Position numbers and translations under genes: made by a program. Positions 26,873 to 34,373 of a stretch of DNA of 64,000 nt are shown here, piece by piece; the stretch's first letter is position 1, and every line of letters begins with the position of its first letter. Where the stretch lies: positions 4,030,001 to 4,094,000 of the forward strand of contig NZ_CP084560.1 of the NCBI RefSeq assembly GCF_021789175.1, given 5' to 3'. The DNA comes from Arthrobacter sp. FW306-2-2C-D06B (lineage in GTDB: Bacteria > Actinomycetota > Actinomycetes > Actinomycetales > Micrococcaceae). The notes beneath the pieces are model-generated. The model saw only the letters and a list, made by a program, of their open reading frames with translations. It was not told the DNA's origin and did not search any database.

Positions 26873-27040
26873 TCGATTGCTCCCCACCGGCTCCCAACCT
26901 TCGCAAGTCCCCACCGGCTCCCAACCTTCGCAAGCTCAGGCCGGGGCCCTCGCCGGCGTGGGCCCACAGGTCGGGGCCCTCGCCGGCGTGGGCCCACCCA
27001 AGGTCAGGAACCGGCGGGGCAATCGACACGGAGCAATCGA
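26873..27040. repeat. TCGATTGCTCC inverted repeat with tandem repeats inside
   Basis: The arms TCGATTGCTCC (26873-26883) and GGAGCAATCGA (27030-27040) are the same 11-mers that delimit the compact palindrome at 39552-39611. Here they are 146 bases apart and the interior is filled by the tandem repeats at 26881-26996. An extra GCAATCGA lies at 27019-27026. It fills the convergent space between uraH and the SDR gene. Confidence 0.75.
26881..26996. repeat. Two adjacent tandem duplications (27 and 30 bases)
   Basis: A 27-base unit occurs twice without change (26881-26907, 26908-26934). A 30-base unit then occurs twice with one mismatch (26937-26966, 26967-26996). Both are GC-rich and non-coding. 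Confidence 0.9.
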
Positions 27041-27046
27041 TGGATA

Positions 27047-27829
27047 CTAGTCGATCGGGGTGACGTAGGCTCCCGAGATGCCGCCGTCAACCATGAAGGT
27101 CGACGCGGTAATGAACGAGGCGTCGTCGCTTGCCAGGAAGGCCACCGCAGCGGCCAGTTCTTCGGGCTCGGCGAAACGCCCCAAGGGCACGTGGACCAGG
27201 CGGCGCGCTGCCCGCTCCGGATCGGAGGCGAAGAGTTCCTTCAGCAGCGGAGTGTTGACCGGTCCGGGGCACAATGCGTTGATCCGCACACCCTTGCGCG
27301 CGAATTCGACGCCCAGCTCGCGGGTCATTGCCAGCACGCCGCCCTTGGAAGCGCTGTAGGAGATCTGCGAAGTTGCCGCGCCCATCACGGCCACGAAGGA
27401 CGCGGTGTTGATGATCGAGCCCTTGCCCTGTTCCAACATGTACGGCAGCGCGTATTTGCAGCAGTAATAGACGCTCGTCAGGTTTACCTCCTGGACCCGG
27501 CGCCAGGCATCGATTCCGGTGTCCAGGATGGATGCGTCGTCCGGCGGCGAGATGCCGGCGTTGTTGAAGGCGATATCCACGCTGCCGTAGTGGCTCTTGG
27601 CGGCGGCGAAGAGGTCGATGACTTCCTGCTCATCCGTGACGTTGACCTTCACGAAGATGCCATCGACGGCGGCCGCGGCCGCTTCTCCAGCTGCCGGATC
27701 GATATCGGCGATGACCACGTTGGCACCCTCCGAGGCGAAACGCTTTGCCGTGGCCAGGCCGATCCCGCTGGCGCCTCCGGTGATGACGGCTGTGCGGTCC
27801 TTGAGTCGGTTTGAAATGAATTCGGTCAT
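27047..27829 (-). CDS. Short-chain dehydrogenase/reductase (classical SDR)
   Basis: 260 residues. The nucleotide motif GGASGIG is at 18-24, DIDP after beta-2 suggests NAD preference, NNAG lies near 89-92, and the catalytic set is Ser in NTASFVAVMG, Tyr and Lys in YSASKGG. The PGPVNTPLL segment follows. It is the last gene of the run GntR, glutamine-synthetase-like, PuuD-like, ALDH, SDR, 42 bases after the ALDH gene with an AAGGAGAG ribosome site. In that context it may oxidise an alcohol or hydroxy intermediate of the amine being degraded; the substrate cannot be read. Confidence 0.9.
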   Translation of the reverse strand: MTEFISNRLKDRTAVITGGASGIGLATAKRFASEGANVVIADIDPAAGEAAAAAVDGIFVKVNVTDEQEVIDLFAAAKSHYGSVDIAFNNAGISPPDDASILDTGIDAWRRVQEVNLTSVYYCCKYALPYMLEQGKGSIINTASFVAVMGAATSQISYSASKGGVLAMTRELGVEFARKGVRINALCPGPVNTPLLKELFASDPERAARRLVHVPLGRFAEPEELAAAVAFLASDDASFITASTFMVDGGISGAYVTPID

Positions 27830-27871
27830 GGTGATCTCTCCTTGAATGATGGGGTCCGAAGTTTGGTGGGT

Positions 27872-29236
27872 TCAGTGCGCGATGAAGACGTTCTTTACTT
27901 CGCTGAAGGAATCGAGCGCGTCAGGACCCAGCTCGCGGCCCAGGCCCGATTGCTTGAAGCCGCCGAACGGCGTCGAATACCGGACTGAGGAGTGCGAGTT
28001 CACCGAGAGGTTTCCGGCATCCACTCCGCGGGCCACGCGCAGGGCCCGGCCAATGTCCTGGGTCCAAATGGATCCGGAGAGGCCGTATTCGGTGTCGTTG
28101 GCAATCCGGACGGCGTCCGCCTCGTCGTTGAAGGGAACGACGACGACGACTGGTCCGAAGATCTCCTCACGCACCGCCGGGTCGTCAAAGGAGTCGGGGG
28201 CCAGGACAGTGGGCGGGAACCAGAAACCCGGCCCTTCGGGCACCTCGCCCTGGAAGGCTATGGGCGCTCCCGAGGGCACAAAGCCCGCGACGGTTTCCCT
28301 TTGCCGGGCGGAAATCAACGGCCCCATGACGGTACTTTCGTCAGCCGGGTCGCCGACTTTGACAGCCCGAACAGCGGGCTCCAAAAGCTCAAGAAAAGCA
28401 TCGTAGGCGGACTTTTCCACCAGGATCCGGGACCTTGCACAGCAGTCCTGGCCGGCATTGTCGAACGCACCACCGGGCGCTGCGGCGGCGGCGGCCTGAA
28501 GGTCGGCGTCGGCGAACACAATGTTCGCGCTCTTGCCACCCAACTCGAGCGTCACCCGCTTCACTTGATCGGCACAACCGGCCATGATCTGCTTGCCAAC
28601 CCCGGTAGACCCGGTAAAGACGACCTTCCGCACCGCGGGGTGGGTCACGAAGCGCGCCCCCACCACGGAGCCCTTCCCCGGGATGATGGTCAGCACGCCG
28701 TCGGGCAGGCCGGCCTCGCGCGCGAGCTCACCCAGCCTCATCGCCGTCAGGGGCGTAAGTTCCGCAGGCTTGAGTACCACCGTGTTGCCTGCCGCGAGCG
28801 CCGGAGCGAAGCCCCACGCCGCAATCGGCATGGGAAAGTTCCACGGCACAATAATGCCGACGACGCCCAACGGCTCGTGGAAGGTCACATCGAGGCCTCC
28901 GGCAACGGGGATCTGCCGCCCGAAGTGCCGTTCAGGAGCCGCCGAGTAGTAACTGATGACGTCGCGCGCATTGCCCGCTTCCCAGCGGGCGTTGCCGACC
29001 GTGTGTCCCGAATTGCGGACTTCCAGTCGTGCGAGGTTTTCCAGATCGGCGTCGACGGCGGCCGCGAACCGGCGCAAGAGCAGTGCCCGGTCCGACGGCG
29101 ACACCTTCCGCCAGGTCTCAAAGGCGCCAGCCGCGCGGGCAATCAGTGCGTCGGTCTCGGCCAGGGATGCCAGTTCAACGGTTTGAAGGAATTCCTCGGT
29201 GGCCGGATTGATGATGTCAAAAGTTGTGGCGCTCAC
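27872..29236 (-). CDS. NAD(P)-dependent aldehyde dehydrogenase (PuuC/GabD-like context)
   Basis: 454 residues, slightly short for the superfamily but complete. Glu231 (TLELGGKS) and the catalytic cysteine C265 in NAGQDCCARSR are in place, with a second Cys directly after it. The oxyanion Asn is in PWNFPMP and the cofactor motif is FTGSTGVGK. It overlaps the PuuD-like gene start by ATGA. In the puu-type pathway this enzyme oxidises gamma-glutamyl-gamma-aminobutyraldehyde to the acid that the PuuD-like hydrolase cleaves; that role is inferred from gene order. Confidence 0.9.
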   Translation of the reverse strand: MSATTFDIINPATEEFLQTVELASLAETDALIARAAGAFETWRKVSPSDRALLLRRFAAAVDADLENLARLEVRNSGHTVGNARWEAGNARDVISYYSAAPERHFGRQIPVAGGLDVTFHEPLGVVGIIVPWNFPMPIAAWGFAPALAAGNTVVLKPAELTPLTAMRLGELAREAGLPDGVLTIIPGKGSVVGARFVTHPAVRKVVFTGSTGVGKQIMAGCADQVKRVTLELGGKSANIVFADADLQAAAAAAPGGAFDNAGQDCCARSRILVEKSAYDAFLELLEPAVRAVKVGDPADESTVMGPLISARQRETVAGFVPSGAPIAFQGEVPEGPGFWFPPTVLAPDSFDDPAVREEIFGPVVVVVPFNDEADAVRIANDTEYGLSGSIWTQDIGRALRVARGVDAGNLSVNSHSSVRYSTPFGGFKQSGLGRELGPDALDSFSEVKNVFIAH

Positions 29237-30039
29237 GCCCAGCTCGTTTCTGTCGGTTTGAATTCCGTGGATGGGTCGAGGCGCTCAGCGTAAAGTTCGC
29301 CGTCCCGGTACCTTCTGGCGGCCTCGATGAATCCTTGAAAGAGGCGCACGTCGGAACGATTTTGTTCAGGGTGGAATTGAACGCCCAACGCCCAGCTTCC
29401 TTGGGTCGACTCGACGGCCTCGATCGTGCCGTCCGCCGCGTACGCCGTGACGCACAGGCCTTCGGCAACCCGGTCGAGAATCTGGTGGTGATAAACAGGC
29501 GCCGATGCCCGCTCGCCCAGGTGTTCGGCGATAATGCTCCCCGGCCGGGTACCGAACTGGACTTCGCCATAAACCCCAGAAGCGGGTTGGTAGTTGGCGT
29601 CGGGAAGCACATCCGGCACGTGCTGGATAAGGTTTCCGCCCAAGGCCACGTTCAGGATTTGCGCGCCGCGGCAGATGGCAAACAGAGGAACCCCCTTCTC
29701 CAGTGCGGCCAGCGTCAAGGCGATGTCGTGCTCGTCCCGTGCGGGCTGGCTGCGGGTGCTTGGGTGAGGCTCGGCGTCGTAATTTCCGGGGTCGACGTCG
29801 GATCCGCCCACCACAATCAGGCCATCGACGAGGTCAAGCACCGAGGTATCCGTGCCGATAGGCGGCAGAAGAAGAGGGGTGCCGCCGGCCGCCACGACGG
29901 CTTCCAAATATGCCGCCGGCAGCACCGCTGCCCGCGCATCCCAAACCCCCCATTTCGCGTCTTGCAGATAGGTGGTCAGGGCGATCCGAGGCCGTGGGCT
30001 CGAACCTGGATCTGGGGCAGGCGTCTGATTCCGAGTCAT
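29233..30039 (-). CDS. Class I glutamine amidotransferase-like hydrolase, PuuD-like
   Basis: 268 residues, peptidase C26 type. Nucleophile Cys123 in FAICRGAQILN, His and Glu in VQFHPEQN: a complete Cys-His-Glu triad. The GLIVVGGSDVDPGNY segment is characteristic of gamma-glutamyl-gamma-aminobutyrate hydrolases, which release glutamate from gamma-glutamylated amines after their oxidation. The N-terminal 18 residues are Pro/Ser-rich. It lies five bases after the glutamine-synthetase-like gene and overlaps the ALDH gene, forming one operon. Confidence 0.88.
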   Translation of the reverse strand: MTRNQTPAPDPGSSPRPRIALTTYLQDAKWGVWDARAAVLPAAYLEAVVAAGGTPLLLPPIGTDTSVLDLVDGLIVVGGSDVDPGNYDAEPHPSTRSQPARDEHDIALTLAALEKGVPLFAICRGAQILNVALGGNLIQHVPDVLPDANYQPASGVYGEVQFGTRPGSIIAEHLGERASAPVYHHQILDRVAEGLCVTAYAADGTIEAVESTQGSWALGVQFHPEQNRSDVRLFQGFIEAARRYRDGELYAERLDPSTEFKPTETSWA

Positions 30040-30044
30040 TTCCG

Positions 30045-31457
30045 CTACAGCCTTTCAAACCCGCGGCGTAGCTCCCAGTCCGTGATGGCGGACTCAAAAG
30101 CTGCCAGTTCGACGTCGGCGTAGTTGACGTAGTGCCGCACTACTTCCTCACCGAAGACTTCCTTGGCGATCACGGAGTTGGCGAACAGATCCCGCGCTTC
30201 CCGCATCGTCGTCGGCACGGTGGGAGCTCCAGAGGTGTAGGCGTTGCCCATCGTTGCGGCCTCGAGTTCGAGTTCGTTTTCGATTCCGTAGAGCCCGCCG
30301 GCCAGCATGGCCGACAATGCCAAGTACGGGTTGACGTCGCCACCCGGCAGCCTGTTTTCCAGCCGCGCGCTTTGACCATGCCCCACGAGGCGCACCGAGC
30401 AGGTGCGGTTGTCGAGGCCCCAGGCGACCGCGGTCGGGGCGAAAGAGCCTTTGACGAACCGCTTGTAGGAGTTGATGTTGGGAGCGTAAAAGAGCGTGAA
30501 TTCCCGCATCGTGGCCAGCACACCGGCGATGAAATGATCGTAGGTTTTGGTGCGGGCGCCTGTGGCCTTGTCCCAGAAGACCAGCTCATCGTCGAGTCCG
30601 CGCAGGGACAGGTGGATGTGGCAGGAATTGCCCTCGCGCTCGTTGGGCTTGGCCATGAAGGTAATGGATTGGCCCATGTCATGGGCGATGTCCTTGGCCG
30701 CGGTCTTGTAGACGGAATGGTTGTCCGCCGTGGTGACCACTTCGTCGTACTTGAACGCGATCTCGTGTTGGCCGAAGTTGCACTCACCCTTGGCGGATTC
30801 CACGGTCATGCCCGCTGAGTACATCTCGTTCCGGATCCTCCGAAGCAGGGGCTCCACGCGGCCGGATCCCAGGAGCGAGTAGTCCACGTTGTATTGGTTG
30901 GCAGGAGTGAGGTGCTTATAGTCCAGGTCCCATGCCTGCTCGTATGAGTCGTTGTAGACCACAAACTCAAGCTCGGTTCCGGCAAGTGCCTTCCAACCGC
31001 GCTCGGCCGCCTTGGCCGTCTGGCGCTTGAGCATGGCGCGGGGTGAAACGGAGACCGGAGTGCCGTCGGTCATGGACAGATCGCACTGGATCAGCGCACT
31101 CCCCTCGCGGTAGGGAAGGACCCGGATGGTGTCCAGATCCAAGTCGAAGAGCATGTCTCCATAACCCTTTTCCCACGAGGAAATGTCATAGCCATCCACG
31201 GTGTTCATTTCCGTGTCAACGGCGAGGAGGTAGTTGCAGCCTTCCGTGCCGTGCTCGAGGACGGAATCAAGGAAGAATTGCGCGTGAAGGAGCTTGCCCT
31301 GCAACCTGCCCTGCATGTCGGTGAAGCCGAGAATCACGGTGTCGATGGCGCCCTCGCCAATCTGTGCCTTGAGTTGCTCAACGGTGAGCATACGGTCATT
31401 GCGAGGGTGAACTGTGTTATCCACGGAGTTCGAAATGTCGTTCATGGTGCTGCTCAT
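30045..31457 (-). CDS. Glutamine synthetase family protein, gamma-glutamyl-amine ligase type
   Basis: 470 residues. Fold and motifs are those of glutamine synthetase: the E-rich ATP/metal motif ELEFVVYND near 140, GECNFGQHE near 220, KPNEREGNSCHIHLSL with the conserved His near 270, and the Arg segment NRTCSVRLVGHG with RLENRLPGGDVNPYLALSA. It is not the housekeeping type (no adenylylation Tyr motif, divergent His loop) and lies with PuuD-, ALDH- and permease-like genes. So it most likely ligates glutamate to an amine such as putrescine or another mono- or polyamine. Start ATG overlaps the stop of the GntR gene (ATGA). Confidence 0.87.
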   Translation of the reverse strand: MSSTMNDISNSVDNTVHPRNDRMLTVEQLKAQIGEGAIDTVILGFTDMQGRLQGKLLHAQFFLDSVLEHGTEGCNYLLAVDTEMNTVDGYDISSWEKGYGDMLFDLDLDTIRVLPYREGSALIQCDLSMTDGTPVSVSPRAMLKRQTAKAAERGWKALAGTELEFVVYNDSYEQAWDLDYKHLTPANQYNVDYSLLGSGRVEPLLRRIRNEMYSAGMTVESAKGECNFGQHEIAFKYDEVVTTADNHSVYKTAAKDIAHDMGQSITFMAKPNEREGNSCHIHLSLRGLDDELVFWDKATGARTKTYDHFIAGVLATMREFTLFYAPNINSYKRFVKGSFAPTAVAWGLDNRTCSVRLVGHGQSARLENRLPGGDVNPYLALSAMLAGGLYGIENELELEAATMGNAYTSGAPTVPTTMREARDLFANSVIAKEVFGEEVVRHYVNYADVELAAFESAITDWELRRGFERL

Positions 31458-32188
31458 TTCAGTAGTCCCTTGAGTAGTGCGGCAGTGGACTCGCAGTGCA
31501 ATTCCATGACGCTTCGGGCCGCTGCAGGCTCGCCGTCGAGGATGGCCTGCACTATCAATCGATGTTCTTGGTTTGAATGTTCGATATTCCGCTGCAGAAA
31601 GGGGATTTCCGCCAGGAATTCGTGGATCTTTGTCTGGATGGTGGTACTGGCTTTGTTGAGTTCGGACGAGCCCGCAACAGCGGAGAACGCCAAGTGAAGG
31701 CGGGCGTCCGCTTGCCTGTATTCCACCGGTGAACCCGCGTTTTCGACCTCGGCCAACGAGTCAGTCAGAAGCCGGCGCTGATCCTCGCTCAGTCGCATCG
31801 AGGCCGCCCGCTGGCAGGCCCCGGGTTCAATCACCGAGCGGAAGATGAGGATGTCGCTGATTTCCTCCTGCCGGTCCTTGTTGCCGAGCCGCTCAGGCGG
31901 CCGCGCGTTGCCGACCGGTTCCACGATGGTTCCGCCGCCCCTCCCCCGGACGGTCGTGACGAAACCGGCCGCGCGCAGTGCGCTGATCGCTTCCCGCAAC
32001 GTCGCCCGGGAGACCTGCATACGCTCGGCCAAGTCGCGCTCGGGCGGGAGTCGCTCGCCGGTTTTGAAGATCCCCAACTGAATTGCCGATCCCAAGTGCT
32101 CGACGCACGACTCGAAGGCCATGTGTCCACGCGCGGGGAGCAAGACCGTCTCCAGTAGGGGGGATTCAATCGGTTCAACGAGGAACAT
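31454..32188 (-). CDS. GntR-family regulator, FadR/FCD subfamily
   Basis: 244 residues. The N-terminal winged helix is at about 22-85 (GHMAFESCVEHLGSAIQLG through GERLPPERDLAERMQVSRATLREAISALRAAG to VRGRGGGTIV). The C-terminal FCD helical domain has metal-binding-type His in HLAFSAVAG and in EHRLIVQAI. The start is the ATG with AGGAAGG upstream (about 32194-32200); the frame further upstream runs through the terminator. It is the first gene of the amine operon and probably represses it and the permease gene through the palindrome at 33875. Confidence 0.92.
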   Translation of the reverse strand: MFLVEPIESPLLETVLLPARGHMAFESCVEHLGSAIQLGIFKTGERLPPERDLAERMQVSRATLREAISALRAAGFVTTVRGRGGGTIVEPVGNARPPERLGNKDRQEEISDILIFRSVIEPGACQRAASMRLSEDQRRLLTDSLAEVENAGSPVEYRQADARLHLAFSAVAGSSELNKASTTIQTKIHEFLAEIPFLQRNIEHSNQEHRLIVQAILDGEPAAARSVMELHCESTAALLKGLLK

Positions 32189-32208
32189 GGCGACCTTCCT
32201 GGCTGGGA

Positions 32209-32236
32209 GGCCGCCGGCGAAGAACCGCCGGCGGCC
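32209..32236 (-). terminator. Terminator-like hairpin between permease and gntR genes
   Basis: GGCCGCCGGCG (32209-32219) and CGCCGGCGGCC (32226-32236) pair perfectly over a 6-base loop just after the permease stop on the minus strand. No T-run follows, so some readthrough into gntR is likely. Confidence 0.6.
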
Positions 32237-32246
32237 CATGGTTGTG

Positions 32247-33791
32247 CTAGTTGAGCAGCTTATCCGCGTCGATCGTCAGATGCTCCTGTTCGGCACTCGT
32301 CATGAACGTCCGGCGCCCCGTGGTGTACCAAAGCACGGTGGCGAGAAGGAAGACGACCACGACGGCGATAGGCGCGTAGTTGAAGGTGTCGATGGTGATG
32401 TCTGCGACGGGAGGAAGGACGAAGAGGATCACGATGACGGCGACCCACACAATCGCTATCCAGTTGATGACGGGACTCCATTTCCCGAGGTGCCACGGGC
32501 CCGGCACGAAGTTCTTGTTGAGCCTGCGGAGCAACACCGGGGTGATATACGCGATGTAGAGGCCAATGACGGCGACGCTCGTCACGGCAAAATACGCGGT
32601 TGTGTTGAACAGGGCGGGTGAGGCGAGCACAATCGCGCAGCCAACGCAGAGCCAGATGGAATTTGTGGGGGTGCCGCTCCGGGCGTTGACTTTGGCCCAG
32701 ATGCGGGAGCCCGGCAGTGCATTGTCGCGGGAGAAAGCGTACGTCATGCGCGAGTTGGCGGTCACGGACGCCATACCGCAGAAGAACTGTGCGCCCACCA
32801 CGATAGCGAGCAGGAATTTCGCTACGCCAGGATTACCGAGGGCATCCAGGAAAATCTGTGCCGGGGGCAACCCGGTTGCCGTGGCGCCAAGTGTGGTCAG
32901 GCCCTCCTCTGAGCCGTCCGGGATCGCCGCGACGAGTGAGTAGAGCAGAATCCAGCCACCAATGATGGAGATGACCACGCTCATGACAATCCCCTTCGGG
33001 GCCGCGATGGCTGCGTTCTTGGTCTCTTCGGCAACGTGGGCCGAAGCATCGTAGCCGGTGTAGGTGTACTGCGACATGAGCAGGCCCATAAGGAAGACGT
33101 ACGGTCCGAAGGTGAAGCCGGTTTCGTTGTGCCACGCCGTCATCGTCCAGTCGAAGGACTGGTGGCTCGTGGGCATGATCCACAGGGCCGCCACGATGAT
33201 CGCGACGCCCACAATGTGCCACCAGGCGGAGACATTGGACAGGAAACTGACAATCTTGACGCCGAAACTGTTGAGCAGGGCGTGGATGATCATCAGGACG
33301 ACGAACAGTGCGAACGTACCGCCCGCGGTGGGCTCGACGCCGAAAGTCAGCGCCGCGAAAGCCATCATTGTCGTCGCGCAGCCAAAGTCGATTGCCGCGG
33401 TGACGGCCACCTCACCAAGGAAGTTGAACCAGCCGACATACCAGGCCCAGGCCCGCTTATTGCGTTTGGCGAGCCTGCCGGCCCAGAAATAGAGCCCACC
33501 GGCTGTCGGGTAGCGCGAACAAACCTCGGCCATTGAAAGAGCCACGCACAGGACCAAGAGGCCAACGATCGGCCAACCCACGTTGATGGCAGCCGGGCCG
33601 CCGGACTTGAGCGCAATGCTGAAGGAGGTAATGCAGCCAGCCAAGATCGAAATGATGGAAAACGAGACTGCGAAGTTGGAGAAGCCGGACATGCCGCGAT
33701 GTAGCTCTTGCTTGTAGCCAAGCTCGGCGAGGGCCGCAGCATCTGCGTCTTGCACAGCCTGCACCTTCGCTGCCGTAGAACGATCACTCAT
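32247..33791 (-). CDS. APC-superfamily amino-acid/amine permease
   Basis: 514 residues with about 12 predicted membrane helices. The N-terminus (LGYKQELHRGMSGFSNFAVSF) and the SQYTYTGYDASAHVAEETKNA motif in the middle are typical of the amino acid/choline/GABA-type permeases (UGA4/BAT1-like). The start was taken at MSDRSTAAK, which follows a purine-rich GAAAGAG; the frame extends 17 codons further but without a ribosome site. It is upstream of, and in line with, the GntR/gamma-glutamylation operon, so it probably imports the amine substrate. A palindromic operator lies 84 bases upstream. Confidence 0.9.
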   Translation of the reverse strand: MSDRSTAAKVQAVQDADAAALAELGYKQELHRGMSGFSNFAVSFSIISILAGCITSFSIALKSGGPAAINVGWPIVGLLVLCVALSMAEVCSRYPTAGGLYFWAGRLAKRNKRAWAWYVGWFNFLGEVAVTAAIDFGCATTMMAFAALTFGVEPTAGGTFALFVVLMIIHALLNSFGVKIVSFLSNVSAWWHIVGVAIIVAALWIMPTSHQSFDWTMTAWHNETGFTFGPYVFLMGLLMSQYTYTGYDASAHVAEETKNAAIAAPKGIVMSVVISIIGGWILLYSLVAAIPDGSEEGLTTLGATATGLPPAQIFLDALGNPGVAKFLLAIVVGAQFFCGMASVTANSRMTYAFSRDNALPGSRIWAKVNARSGTPTNSIWLCVGCAIVLASPALFNTTAYFAVTSVAVIGLYIAYITPVLLRRLNKNFVPGPWHLGKWSPVINWIAIVWVAVIVILFVLPPVADITIDTFNYAPIAVVVVFLLATVLWYTTGRRTFMTSAEQEHLTIDADKLLN

Positions 33792-33874
33792 GATTATTCT
33801 CTTTCTAAACGGAAGGGGGGAACGGGCCGACACCGCTCGCATCGATAGTGACCCACTTCACATCAATCTGTCAA

Positions 33875-33892
33875 TGGTCTGACTTCAGACCA
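33875..33892. promoter_or_regulatory. Probable GntR/FCD operator
   Basis: TGGTCTGA (33875-33882) and TCAGACCA (33885-33892) form a perfect palindrome with a CT centre. TGGTC/GACCA half-sites are characteristic of FadR-type GntR regulators, and one is encoded in the same cluster. It lies upstream of the permease gene and also only 36 bases before the divergent membrane-protein gene. Confidence 0.65.
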
Positions 33893-33927
33893 CAAACCAA
33901 CCTCCTCGAAACGGTAGGCTGGAAGGC

Positions 33928-34311
33928 ATGGTTTCTGAGGACTCGAACGCCGACGGCACGTCACAAAGCGGCACGTCAAACAACAGCACGGCACACAACG
34001 CCGCGGCCCACAACGGAGCACCCGAACGCCGCGGGATCACGGTCCGCCGTGCGCCGAAGTTCGTTCCCTTCATGGGACTGGGCGCGGTGCTCGGCATCGT
34101 CGTTGCCGCGTTCGTTGCCTACGGGATCCCAGGCGACGAGAGTTTCGACACCGGGGCGGTCTTCGGGTTCTTCCTGGTGTCCTTTGCCGCTGGCGGCGTG
34201 CTCCTGGGTGCCATCGCGGCCCTCGTCCTCGACCAGGTCAGCGTGCGGCGCTCCCGGCGTGCCGTCGTCGAGTCCGTACCCGGCCCCACAGAGGACGACG
34301 CCGAGGCATAG
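33928..34311 (+). CDS. Small two-helix membrane protein of unknown function
   Basis: 127 residues. A low-complexity Asn/Ser/Thr/Ala head (1-38) is followed by RRAPKFVPFMGLGAVLG, a first membrane helix at about 46-66 and a second at about 76-100, then a charged tail. Both helices are Gly/Ala/Val-rich. It lies 62 bases upstream of purF on the same strand; I recall this small protein as a common purF neighbour in Arthrobacter-type genomes. No function can be assigned. Confidence 0.78.
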   Translation: MVSEDSNADGTSQSGTSNNSTAHNAAAHNGAPERRGITVRRAPKFVPFMGLGAVLGIVVAAFVAYGIPGDESFDTGAVFGFFLVSFAAGGVLLGAIAALVLDQVSVRRSRRAVVESVPGPTEDDAEA

Positions 34312-34373
34312 GATCCCGGTCACAATGTCGCGTGAGGGAAAGTACCACGCCAACATCATGCGACAATTGACCA

